A DNA stretch of 15,251 nucleotides from Candidatus Delongbacteria bacterium (GCA_017997825.1 JAGOEH010000071.1:1-15251), one strand, 5' to 3'; counted from the first letter of the stretch, positions 1 to 7,567 are shown. The notes: generated by a model from the letters alone, not told the origin. A program made the numbers and translations.

Positions 1-2
1 TG

Positions 3-380
3 AAGAACGGCTTTTTTTATTCAGTTCTTTTAGCCTTATCGTTATCTCCTTTCAGAGGATGGGGTTCACGCAAGCTGAAAGAATTATTATCGGATCAGGA
101 CATTCATCGCCTGACCACGCTTCACGCCAAATCCCGTGACAATCTGCGAGAGTTTCCGTTCTGGGGCAGGGTCATGATCATCAACCAGAATTATCTCCCT
201 CTGTTTTCACTGAATGAATCGGCCTATCTGATCTGGAAGCATCTGGACGGCCGGACCAGCCTGGAACAATTGACCGGAATCATGCAGTCTCATTATGAGG
301 TGGAATCTTCGCAGGCTCATCAGGACATCCTGGTTTTATTGGGAACACTCTGGAAAAAGAATTTGATTACATTAGCCTGA
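3..380 (+). CDS. PqqD-like domain protein, C-terminal part (5' end outside window)
   Basis: The frame is open from the window edge to the TGA at 378-380, giving at least 125 residues. An internal ATG at 174 would yield only 68 residues and would cut off the first strand of the domain, so the true start is probably upstream. The last ~70 residues match the PqqD pattern: a strand (VMIINQNYLPLFSLNESA), an aromatic helix (YLIWKHLDGRTSLEQL), then a helix pair ending near ITLA. PqqD-like domains bind RiPP leader peptides and hand them to radical SAM enzymes; that role is inferred from family and context. The ~55 upstream residues (hydrophobic FFYSVLLALSLSPF, then a basic helix) are not recognised and may be the end of a larger fused protein. 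A second PqqD-like gene starts 25 nt downstream, so the two probably share a transcript. Confidence 0.6.
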   Translation, partial: KNGFFYSVLLALSLSPFRGWGSRKLKELLSDQDIHRLTTLHAKSRDNLREFPFWGRVMIINQNYLPLFSLNESAYLIWKHLDGRTSLEQLTGIMQSHYEVESSQAHQDILVLLGTLWKKNLITLA

Positions 381-405
381 ACCATAGTAAAGGAGATTGG
401 ATTTC

Positions 406-717
406 ATGCAATCACAAGACGTAGAAATCAAAGATACAGACATATTTAACCTGCCTGAACATATCGTATACCGCCAAGAGGATAACGGCGCATTTTTATT
501 CAACACCCAAAACAACAACTTGAAGGCCGTCAATGAAACCGGACGGGATATCATCGAGCTGACGAACGGAGAGAAAACTCTAACCGGCATCATAGACGAG
601 ATGACCTCCGTTTATGAAGATGTGGCCAGAGTCCGGTTGGAAGAGGATGTGCGGAAATTTTTCAAAGAACTGACCCAATACGGATTCATCGAGAAGAAAG
701 CTACCAGTCATGAATGA
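406..717 (+). CDS. PqqD family peptide chaperone (RiPP recognition element)
   Basis: A 103-residue protein of typical PqqD length. The fold pattern is visible: a first strand with GAFLFNTQNNN, the LKAVNETGRDIIELTNGEKT segment (equivalent to the 'LN-x-t-a-x-x-i-w' core), then helices ending KFFKELTQYGFIEKK. PqqD proteins have no catalysis; they bind the leader of a precursor peptide and dock on a radical SAM/SPASM partner. The ATG at 406 is preferred because AGGAGA at 391-396 lies about 10 nt before it. The in-frame TTG at 397 abuts that site and is too close. The gene overlaps the radical SAM gene that follows by 8 nt, so translational coupling and joint action are likely. The leader it binds is probably that of the Cys-rich protein at 3026, an inference. 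Confidence 0.8.
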   Translation: MQSQDVEIKDTDIFNLPEHIVYRQEDNGAFLFNTQNNNLKAVNETGRDIIELTNGEKTLTGIIDEMTSVYEDVARVRLEEDVRKFFKELTQYGFIEKKATSHE

Positions 718-1813
718 CCGCCTGCACGTCATCAGTGCCCCGACCTCAGTGTTTATCGCCATTACCGGGCGATGTAACCTGAACTGCAAGCATTGCAATG
801 TCGGGGACCATCAAAATCGCAATTATTATGAACTGACCACCGCCGAATGGAAAAAATTTATCGACGAGCTGGAATCGCTCAAGGTTTTTCAGATGCGGAT
901 CAGTGGCGGAGAACCCTTTGTCAGGGAAGATATTTTTGAGTTGTTCGATTATATTCAGGCCCGCCCCTTCTGGATGGATATCAACACCAACGCTATACTG
1001 GTCGACAAGGAAGCGGCCCAGCGAATCGGCCAATACCCCCGGGTAGGCAACATTCTGGTCAGCCTGGACGGGTCTACGGCCGATGTCTACGAGGCTATGC
1101 GAGGGCGAGGCACCTTCCCTAAAGCCATCAAGGGGATCGAGCAGCTGGTGAAATACAACCGACGCCGTGTCTCTTTCTACTGCACTGTCACCCGAACCAA
1201 TATGCACGATATCGAAAATATGATCAAACTGGTCAAAAGCTGGCCTTCTGCCGGCATCAAATTCAACCACATGATTCCGGGCGGTAATGCCGATACCCAT
1301 GCCCGAGAAATGTGTCTGACCGATCGCGAACGTCGGAAACTTTCGGAAAAAATGGTGGAATATAAGGAAAAATATGGGATTGTATCCGGCACCATCCTGG
1401 ATACCTATAATATGTTCAAGGACTTTGAGAAACGGTATGAGGCTGTCAAAGATCAGAATCCTCAGCCCCGCTGGGTCAGCGGCTGCAACTCGATCCGCCA
1501 TGATATTACCGTCCGATTCGAAGGCAACGTTACTCCCTGCGATCGATTGAGTCACATGGTATGCGGCAATATCCGCAACCAGTCCTTTCAGGATATCTGG
1601 TACAATTCACCCTTATTGAATGAATTCCGCCGGCGGATGAAGATCACCCTGGCTGAGTTCGAAGAATGCAAAAACTGTAAATACAACTGCCTCTGCTCCG
1701 GTGGATGCCCTTCCGTTCCGTACTCAATGGGAAAAGGAATTTTTTCCCATGACCCTTTCTCCTGTTACAAGGTTTACAATCTGGAAACGGCATTCTATCC
1801 AGGCCATGATTGA
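710..1813 (+). CDS. radical SAM/SPASM peptide maturase 1
   Basis: A 367-residue radical SAM enzyme. The CxxxCxxC motif that binds the SAM-cleaving [4Fe-4S] cluster is C22-C26-C29 (RCNLNCKHC), and the SAM-contacting GGEP is at 66-69. A C-terminal SPASM domain supplies auxiliary-cluster cysteines at C259, C277, C320, C323, C327 or C329, C333 and C352, including the typical CSGGCPS stretch. SPASM enzymes next to PqqD proteins usually modify ribosomal peptides, for example with Cys thioether or carbon-carbon crosslinks; the substrate is inferred to be the CxxG-repeat protein at 3026. The start overlaps the PqqD gene by 8 nt. Length is normal and no motif is missing. It could instead modify a different peptide encoded outside the window. 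Confidence 0.88.
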   Translation: MNDRLHVISAPTSVFIAITGRCNLNCKHCNVGDHQNRNYYELTTAEWKKFIDELESLKVFQMRISGGEPFVREDIFELFDYIQARPFWMDINTNAILVDKEAAQRIGQYPRVGNILVSLDGSTADVYEAMRGRGTFPKAIKGIEQLVKYNRRRVSFYCTVTRTNMHDIENMIKLVKSWPSAGIKFNHMIPGGNADTHAREMCLTDRERRKLSEKMVEYKEKYGIVSGTILDTYNMFKDFEKRYEAVKDQNPQPRWVSGCNSIRHDITVRFEGNVTPCDRLSHMVCGNIRNQSFQDIWYNSPLLNEFRRRMKITLAEFEECKNCKYNCLCSGGCPSVPYSMGKGIFSHDPFSCYKVYNLETAFYPGHD

Positions 1814-1854
1814 AATAGGTTAGACTAACTGTATGACGCGATAAAGGAAAAACC

Positions 1855-2961
1855 ATGCCGACTGCCTTTGCCCTACCCGATGGAATTCCTCCACTGAGAA
1901 CCATCTATCTCTACCCGACGGATCGATGCAACCTGATGTGTGACCATTGCTGGGTAGCCCCCCAGCAGATCACCAGTATGGAAGACTATATCGAACGCAT
2001 CAAAGCCAAAGAAGTTACCATCGAGCAGATCGAACAGGCTTTTATCCAGGCTCGGGATATTGGTTGTCATGCCGTAAAATTCACCGGTGGTGAACCCCTG
2101 TTGCGGGATGATACACCGGAGCTGATGCGCTGGATGCATGCTCATGGTTTCTCGATCACCATGGAAACCAACGGGACTCTAATTGATGAAAAAATCATCC
2201 AGGTTTTTAAAGAAACCAAACTCCGACATGTAGCCATCAGCTTGGACGCACCCGAAGCGGCCATTCACGATAAGCTGAGAGGCCAGCCCGGGGCTTTTGA
2301 AGCCGCAGTTCGGGGAATCCGGCTTGCCGTTCGCGCCGGACTGAGCGTTCAAATCATCATGTCCCTTTATACCGATAATGAACACCTGTTGGAACCCATG
2401 ACCCAGATGGCGGTCGAACTGGGGGTAAGATCCCTGAAAGTCAATCCGGTCATCCCTTCGGGACGAGCCCTGGCGGTAGAGAAACAAGGACGGATCGTCC
2501 CGGTTGAGCGACTGATGAATTATTACCGTTTCTGTACCGAAATATTGGTTCCCAAGTATCGGATGACCATCCATTTTTCCATTCCGACTGGTTTAAAAAC
2601 ATTCAAGGAGATCACCACCAACTCCGCTGAGTGCCATATTCACAATATTTGCGGACTGATGGGCAACGGTGACGTATCGATCTGCGGTATCGGACGGACC
2701 GAACCGGAACTGGTAACGGGCAATATTAAAACCGGTGATATCCGGGAGATGTGGATCAAGGGCTCCATTTTCCAGACGGTTCGACGGGATATTCCGGATC
2801 AAATGCAGGGGATCTGTGCTAAATGTATCTTTAAAGCCAAATGTAAGGGATCATGCGTGGCTGTCACTTACTCGCTAAGTGGACAGCTCAATCAGGGGTA
2901 CTGGTTCTGTGAAGAAGCCGAAAAACTCGGATTATTCCCAGCGTCACGAAAATTCTGCTAA
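1855..2961 (+). CDS. radical SAM/SPASM peptide maturase 2
   Basis: A 368-residue second radical SAM/SPASM protein. It is clearly diverged from the preceding one, so this is not a recent duplication. Cluster cysteines are C25, C29 and C32 (RCNLMCDHCW) and GGEP is at 78-81. SPASM-region cysteines are C260, C266, C277, C321, C324, C330, C334 and C352, and the last residue is also Cys (C368). The start is preceded by AAAGGA at 1843-1848. The gap of 41 nt from maturase 1 suggests one operon. Two maturases for one precursor could mean two successive modifications, different parts of the array, or a heteromeric enzyme; the sequence cannot choose. The precursor-like gene follows after 64 nt, in which there is no terminator. 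Confidence 0.87.
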   Translation: MPTAFALPDGIPPLRTIYLYPTDRCNLMCDHCWVAPQQITSMEDYIERIKAKEVTIEQIEQAFIQARDIGCHAVKFTGGEPLLRDDTPELMRWMHAHGFSITMETNGTLIDEKIIQVFKETKLRHVAISLDAPEAAIHDKLRGQPGAFEAAVRGIRLAVRAGLSVQIIMSLYTDNEHLLEPMTQMAVELGVRSLKVNPVIPSGRALAVEKQGRIVPVERLMNYYRFCTEILVPKYRMTIHFSIPTGLKTFKEITTNSAECHIHNICGLMGNGDVSICGIGRTEPELVTGNIKTGDIREMWIKGSIFQTVRRDIPDQMQGICAKCIFKAKCKGSCVAVTYSLSGQLNQGYWFCEEAEKLGLFPASRKFC

Positions 2962-2975
2962 ATCAGGAAAAAACG

Positions 2976-3029
2976 ATGAATGATAATAAAGTTTCCATAC
3001 AGAAAAAACCACAGGAGATGGAGCCATGA
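2976..3029 (+). CDS. possible 17-codon upstream ORF coupled to the Cys-rich gene
   Basis: ATG at 2976 opens a 17-codon frame (MNDNKVSIQKKPQEMEP). It ends in a TGA that shares bases with the ATG of the Cys-rich protein (ATGA at 3026-3029). An AGGA at 2965-2968 lies 7 nt before the ATG. Such ATGA junctions commonly couple translation, so the ORF might tune precursor synthesis. The peptide is Lys/Gln-rich with no Cys and resembles no family I know. It may equally be chance in a 64-nt gap, as the Cys-rich gene has its own good ribosome-binding site. Confidence 0.3.
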   Translation: MNDNKVSIQKKPQEMEP

Positions 3030-3736
3030 GTACTAAAAAAAGCTACATTCCGCCCGAAATATTTAATTTTAATATGCTGACCAGCCAGACCTTGGGTCAG
3101 ACAACCTGCGTCGAAGGCAATACCACCGCCAATTGTACCAATGGGTATAATACAGCCGGAACCTGTAACGAAGGTGGTTCGGCTGTCAATTTCTGCAATA
3201 GCGGTCAAAGTGCCTCCGGACGATGCCAAAATGGCGGCTTGGCAGGATTTACCTGTCAGCGGGGAACCAATGCCGGTTTTGAATGCCATAATGGAAGCGC
3301 CCCTGCCACTCAATCCGATGGATGTGTAGGCGGTGGAATGGATAATGATGCCTGCGCCACCGGAGCATTTGATAATGACAATGGACCCTGCAGCGGTGGA
3401 AACCATCCGATAGATGGCGACGGTGACTGCAGTGCCGGAAATTGGGCGACCGGATCCGGAGGATGCCGCAACGGATCGACTCCAGAAAACCACCAATGTG
3501 CTCACGGAGAAGATCTTTGCACCCCAGGCGGTTCAGATACCGGACAACAGGAATGCAGCAACGGTAATTTTGCAGGCCCCCAGGAATGTGAAAGCGGCGG
3601 CGCCGACACCACCTCCTGCACCATTGGATTTGCCGAGGAAGGATGCGTTTCCGGAGATTATCCAGCCGACTATGGATGCAACACTGGTTCCGGTGAATAC
3701 GGTTGCACTACCGGCAATAATGAACGTGAACGTTGA
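3026..3736 (+). CDS. CxxG-repeat Cys-rich protein, candidate RiPP precursor
   Basis: A 236-residue protein with a ~27-residue leader-like N-terminus and a long core. The core has 20 Cys (28, 37, 47, 57, 67, 77, 87, 100, 110, 122, 135, 147, 158, 165, 177, 188, 198, 207, 218, 227), and all 20 are followed by x-x-Gly. From C37 to C87 the period is exactly 10 residues; later it varies from 7 to 13. Spacers are rich in Gly, Asn, Ser, Thr, Ala and acidic residues, and there is no Lys after residue 5. The leader holds Y7-x-x-P10-x-I12. There is no hydrophobic signal peptide. AGGAG at 3013-3017 supports the ATG. Placement behind PqqD and radical SAM genes points to a maturase substrate; I infer Cys-based crosslinks. 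A disulfide-rich structural or metal-binding protein is the alternative. I do not recognise the family. Confidence 0.85.
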   Translation: MSTKKSYIPPEIFNFNMLTSQTLGQTTCVEGNTTANCTNGYNTAGTCNEGGSAVNFCNSGQSASGRCQNGGLAGFTCQRGTNAGFECHNGSAPATQSDGCVGGGMDNDACATGAFDNDNGPCSGGNHPIDGDGDCSAGNWATGSGGCRNGSTPENHQCAHGEDLCTPGGSDTGQQECSNGNFAGPQECESGGADTTSCTIGFAEEGCVSGDYPADYGCNTGSGEYGCTTGNNERER

Positions 3737-3751
3737 TCAACATCTCCTTTC

Positions 3752-4777
3752 ATGATTCAATGGTTAAGAACGCTAGTCCATCGGCCAATCAGTGAACCGA
3801 ATGCTAATAAGTCAGTTTTTCTTGACTATCACGGTATTCAGATTCAATTAAATCAGATTAATGCCAACCAGTTGAATAGCAAACATCATAACTATATTGT
3901 TCCGTCTCTGGAAAAAACCGATTTGACCATAGCGTGTCATGAACTCCGAAAGGATAAATCATCTCTTATTCCACTCAATAATCACTCCATACAAAATCTT
4001 TCATTATACTTACAACATTATCTGAAAAAAATCTATCCAGCCATTGATAAACAAACCGATATTGTTTTAGAACGAATGTCTGATCCTGCCTATCTTCCTC
4101 TTTATAATCCTTTCTGTTATCGTTTTCTTTCTTTAAACCAATGGAGATCCTCAATTGTCATTCTTCCAGTAAGCAATTACAGCATTATATATGATCCTCA
4201 ATCTAATCAGGGAATCTATTGCTGGTATAACCAATTCAGGACCAATTTTCTGCTGTCGGAAAACTTATTCTATCTGGCTTTATCATTATATCTTGCCGGG
4301 CAAGGTGGGGTATTGCTTCACGGAAGCGCACTATTATATAATGGTCAAGCTTATCTTTTTCTTGCAGAATCGGGAGGGGGAAAATCTACACTATTCAATC
4401 TTTGCTCGTCATGTCAGCACTTTTCAGATGATGCTGTCGCCGTCCGACAAGTCGATGGTAATTTCGAAATTGTACCATTGCCATTCGGGCATCATCCTCA
4501 TCTCTCATCAACTACCGCCCAAGCTCCTCATCCTATTAAAGCTGTTTTTTTTCTGAAACACCATTCCGAAAACCGGATTGAACCACTCAATAAATTTGAT
4601 GCTTTAACCAATATGCTCCATCACCTCCACTATCATCTTTTCATGACCTCCACGTTATCCAGACAAGCCTTTGAAACCTGTCACCAAATAGTATCCCGCA
4701 TTCCCGTTTTCTATCTAAATTTCCATATTCGCAATGATTCAGTTTTTAATGATATTTATCAGTTTTTAAACCACTAA
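3752..4777 (+). CDS. HPr kinase-like (HprK-related) P-loop protein
   Basis: A 341-residue protein whose C-terminal half resembles the HPr kinase/phosphorylase domain. It has H190-G-S-A-L, a P-loop A205-E-S-G-G-G-K211-S-T-L, and S225-D-D227, the usual acidic pair. The first Gly of a classical Walker A is Ala here, while the Lys and Ser/Thr are intact. The N-terminal ~170 residues are not recognised. It is unlikely to be true HprK: it lacks the normal N-terminal domain and sits in a RiPP-like locus, where HprK-like kinases are known, for example as tailoring kinases of some lasso peptides. Phosphorylating the Cys-rich product is possible but unproven. The gene follows the precursor by 15 nt without a clear ribosome-binding site and is far richer in A+T than the genes before it. 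Confidence 0.75.
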   Translation: MIQWLRTLVHRPISEPNANKSVFLDYHGIQIQLNQINANQLNSKHHNYIVPSLEKTDLTIACHELRKDKSSLIPLNNHSIQNLSLYLQHYLKKIYPAIDKQTDIVLERMSDPAYLPLYNPFCYRFLSLNQWRSSIVILPVSNYSIIYDPQSNQGIYCWYNQFRTNFLLSENLFYLALSLYLAGQGGVLLHGSALLYNGQAYLFLAESGGGKSTLFNLCSSCQHFSDDAVAVRQVDGNFEIVPLPFGHHPHLSSTTAQAPHPIKAVFFLKHHSENRIEPLNKFDALTNMLHHLHYHLFMTSTLSRQAFETCHQIVSRIPVFYLNFHIRNDSVFNDIYQFLNH

Positions 4778-4780
4778 ATC

Positions 4781-7567
4781 TTAGTCATTATTATGCCTGC
4801 ACACTGCAATAAAATAATCGTATTCAGCATTTTTTTCATTTTCCACTAAATCGACAGTGCAGCCGGTTTGACCATAGAGAACATAGTTAAATTTTCCATC
4901 CAATAGTCCGATAAATTCTTTTAGAAATAATTCCTTAACATGATGGGGATTGTCAAATCCTGAGTCTTTTCGGCGGGGAGTTGAGATAATGGCAGTTCCG
5001 TCAGGCTTGAGTATTCTTTTAATAAGCTGGATAAACCGGTCCTGATCATCCAAATGCTCAATCACCTCAAAAGCTATTATACCATCGTATTGGCACGGAT
5101 AAGAATACTCATAAAAATCAGCCTGTTCAAACGTGAGTGTCGGAATCTGGTAATTATCTCGGGCATAATAGACGGCTTCCATTTCCTTCTCCAATCCCAA
5201 ACCGGAAACAATCGAGTCTCTCAAAATATATAATCCGTATCCTGCACCCGAACCAAGATCGATAACCTTTTTTTTCAGAATCGATTTAGCCAAGCGATAA
5301 CGGATTACATGTTCCTTAAGGACTTCTCCAAAGCAAAACCGATCAAGCTTAGGGATAATCCGTGCTGGATAGAACCGATTCCGGTAAATCTTCATCAGCC
5401 AGTTATCACTTGAATCAATATCGATAATCTGGTCGTTAGTGTTACACTTCAGTTTCCAGCCATTATGATTAACCAGGGAGGTATCCCAAAACAAATCAAA
5501 GATTTCCTGCATAACACCCGGAGACAATGCTGAATTGATAATTGGAAAAAAATTCCCATTCAGTTCTTCATAGTCCTGACTGCGGAAAAATTTGCGGTAA
5601 TTGATATACTCTTCAGTCTGGGGAATCGGAGTAAAAATCATCAATATCGCTGTTCCTCCCTGTTTATGAGCAAAAATAACGGAATCGAGAATCTCCTCCA
5701 CGGTTTGCTCTGGAAGCCCGATAATCACATAGAAAAGATATCGTAACTGGTGTTTTCTTAAAATCGTAACCTGCTCATAAATCTTGTTCATCTTAGCCGG
5801 TTTATGAAATCGATCATAGTAAATCCTATATACTGCACTCTCCAGTGGAATAAAAAAGCCCTCCAGTTGATTGATCTTGACAAAATGCTGGAAAAATTCA
5901 TCGTTGAGCTTATCTATTTGGAAACCATACGATCCATCAATACTGACCGGATAGTTTTGTTGCACCAGAAATTGGAGAAACCGGACCAGGTTATCCTTAG
6001 AAAGCATCAGATTGCTATCCCATACCATAAATTCTTTGATTCCCAACTGATAATAATAGAGAAACTCATTGATAATCTTTTCAAAAGAATAGCGGACCAG
6101 TCTGTTTTCAACCTTTGGAACAGCACAATAGCTACAGTGATTCGGACAACCTTTAATGAATCTTAGAATGGCTCTGTCCGGCAGAAAATCCATTAACTGC
6201 ATCAATGGATAATAGCAATGAGCATCCTCATATTCTCCAACATGCACATTATCGCACTCAGGAATACTCAATTCATCGGGGATCAGATTGGCAGCCGGTC
6301 CTCCGATTGAAATCCGAGTGGAGGGAAATATTCTTTTAATTAAGCGCACCAGCTTTTTAACATTATATACATGATAGGTAAAAGTAGCTGTAATCATTAC
6401 TTCATCAGGGATATCCCCCCTTGATTTCAGATCTGCCAAAAATTGCCTGAATCCTCCGTAGGGCAACCCATAATGATAAAGATTTTTTTTCAGATTTTCC
6501 AGTTTCTTCTGGCCTAACTTTACAGTGAATCCTTTAAAGTATGGCATAAAATCATAGAAGTTTACATAATTTCCTTGGTCAAGTAAATAATGAGCAATTC
6601 TTAATAATCCGGAAGGAATATTTCTCCCGACTGAGGTTGACATATAGTGCCAGTATTCCCGGGTGTCCCGCACGGGCGGATTGATCAGTAGGAATCGGCG
6701 CGGATTTTTTTTCTGCTTGGAATCAAAGAAAAAATATCGACTGTTTGTAAGCTGCAAATCCGGTATATTGAGCTGTTGATAATTCAATTCATCAAAAATC
6801 CCTTGCTGAATCAAAGGATGGTGATTCCATTTTTCTTTCAATAGCACCAGGTTTTTTATACACTGAGAGATTCTTTTTTCAGAATGAAATGATACTCCGT
6901 TGATATGAGTGATATACACATTCTTACAAATTCCCGTTTCAAAACCCGATTCCTGCGCTCGCCAACAAAAATCGATATCCTCAAAAAAGCCATATCCAAA
7001 TCGAGTATCAAATCCTCCGATCTTATCAGTAACCCTTTTCTTGACCATCATGCAAAATCCGAAAATAAAATCACATTTTTGAAAGGCTCGAGATGGGTGA
7101 ATCCCTGAAATCATTTTATTGAAGGTGTTCAAATTCCCTCGATTGATTTTTTCACCAAGATTCACATATCCGGGATAATCAAAAAAAGGTACATTCGATA
7201 AAGGACCAAGAATTCCAAGATTTTCATGATTTTTCATTACATCAATCATCAATTCAAGCCACCGGGACGTTAAAAAAACATCATTATTGAGTATTACTTT
7301 ATAATCCGCCTGACTGAACTGTAATCCCCGATTCACACTGTATATAAATCCACGATTAATACGATTGGTGATCAATTTGACTTGGAAAAGCTCCATCATA
7401 TGGTTAAACTCATCCGGGAAAGCTTCATCACTACCGTCATTAATTAAAATAATCCTAACATCCAGGTGCTCGGTATTTTTCTTTATCTGCTTCAGTAGTC
7501 TCAGCGTTAAAGGTAATTGATTAACAAAAGGAATAATAATATCAATACTTTCCAATGTCGCCCCCAT
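4781..7567 (-). CDS. GT2 glycosyltransferase - B12-type radical SAM - methyltransferase fusion
   Basis: A 928-residue protein with three apparent enzymes. Residues ~6-260 are a GT2 glycosyltransferase (N43-DGS, nucleotide-binding LNND at 93-96, FFEDIDFCWR at 194-203). Residues ~290-690 are a radical SAM enzyme with a cobalamin-binding-type N-terminus (LLINPP at 293-298, IGGPAA at 421-426) and cluster cysteines C474-C478-C481 (GCPNHCSYC). Residues ~745-925 are a class I SAM methyltransferase (motif I VIDLGSGAGYG at 768-778, acidic E793, EVIEH at 834-838, LKPDG at 853-857). All key motifs are intact in one frame. The protein probably builds and methylates a sugar or glycolipid, inferred. The ATG at 7567 has GGAAAG 9 nt before it. 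The 3' end faces the kinase gene with a 3-nt gap. Confidence 0.87.
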   Translation of the reverse strand: MGATLESIDIIIPFVNQLPLTLRLLKQIKKNTEHLDVRIILINDGSDEAFPDEFNHMMELFQVKLITNRINRGFIYSVNRGLQFSQADYKVILNNDVFLTSRWLELMIDVMKNHENLGILGPLSNVPFFDYPGYVNLGEKINRGNLNTFNKMISGIHPSRAFQKCDFIFGFCMMVKKRVTDKIGGFDTRFGYGFFEDIDFCWRAQESGFETGICKNVYITHINGVSFHSEKRISQCIKNLVLLKEKWNHHPLIQQGIFDELNYQQLNIPDLQLTNSRYFFFDSKQKKNPRRFLLINPPVRDTREYWHYMSTSVGRNIPSGLLRIAHYLLDQGNYVNFYDFMPYFKGFTVKLGQKKLENLKKNLYHYGLPYGGFRQFLADLKSRGDIPDEVMITATFTYHVYNVKKLVRLIKRIFPSTRISIGGPAANLIPDELSIPECDNVHVGEYEDAHCYYPLMQLMDFLPDRAILRFIKGCPNHCSYCAVPKVENRLVRYSFEKIINEFLYYYQLGIKEFMVWDSNLMLSKDNLVRFLQFLVQQNYPVSIDGSYGFQIDKLNDEFFQHFVKINQLEGFFIPLESAVYRIYYDRFHKPAKMNKIYEQVTILRKHQLRYLFYVIIGLPEQTVEEILDSVIFAHKQGGTAILMIFTPIPQTEEYINYRKFFRSQDYEELNGNFFPIINSALSPGVMQEIFDLFWDTSLVNHNGWKLKCNTNDQIIDIDSSDNWLMKIYRNRFYPARIIPKLDRFCFGEVLKEHVIRYRLAKSILKKKVIDLGSGAGYGLYILRDSIVSGLGLEKEMEAVYYARDNYQIPTLTFEQADFYEYSYPCQYDGIIAFEVIEHLDDQDRFIQLIKRILKPDGTAIISTPRRKDSGFDNPHHVKELFLKEFIGLLDGKFNYVLYGQTGCTVDLVENEKNAEYDYFIAVCRHNND

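Noticed and set aside
746-1555. A 269-codon open frame on the minus strand opposite radical SAM gene 1
   Set aside because: It lies wholly within a gene with intact motifs, and its translation shows no recognisable domain.
2963-3505. A 180-codon minus-strand frame rich in Gly, Ser and Ile opposite the Cys-rich gene
   Set aside because: The repetitive look is the antisense image of the CxxG repeats; no ribosome-binding site or family was seen.
3106-3720. Possible DNA-level tandem repeat or CRISPR-like array in the Cys-rich gene
   Set aside because: Repetition is at the amino-acid level. Codons vary between units, spacing is 7-13 codons, and no identical repeat of CRISPR length was found.
3414-3755. 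A 113-codon frame in another plus-strand register within the Cys-rich gene
   Set aside because: A by-product of the stop-poor G+C-rich repeats. The CxxG register is the one with perfect motif periodicity and a proper ribosome-binding site.
4770-4790. Bidirectional terminator between the convergent kinase and fusion genes
   Set aside because: Only 3 nt separate the stop codons and I see no stem-loop with flanking A/T runs.
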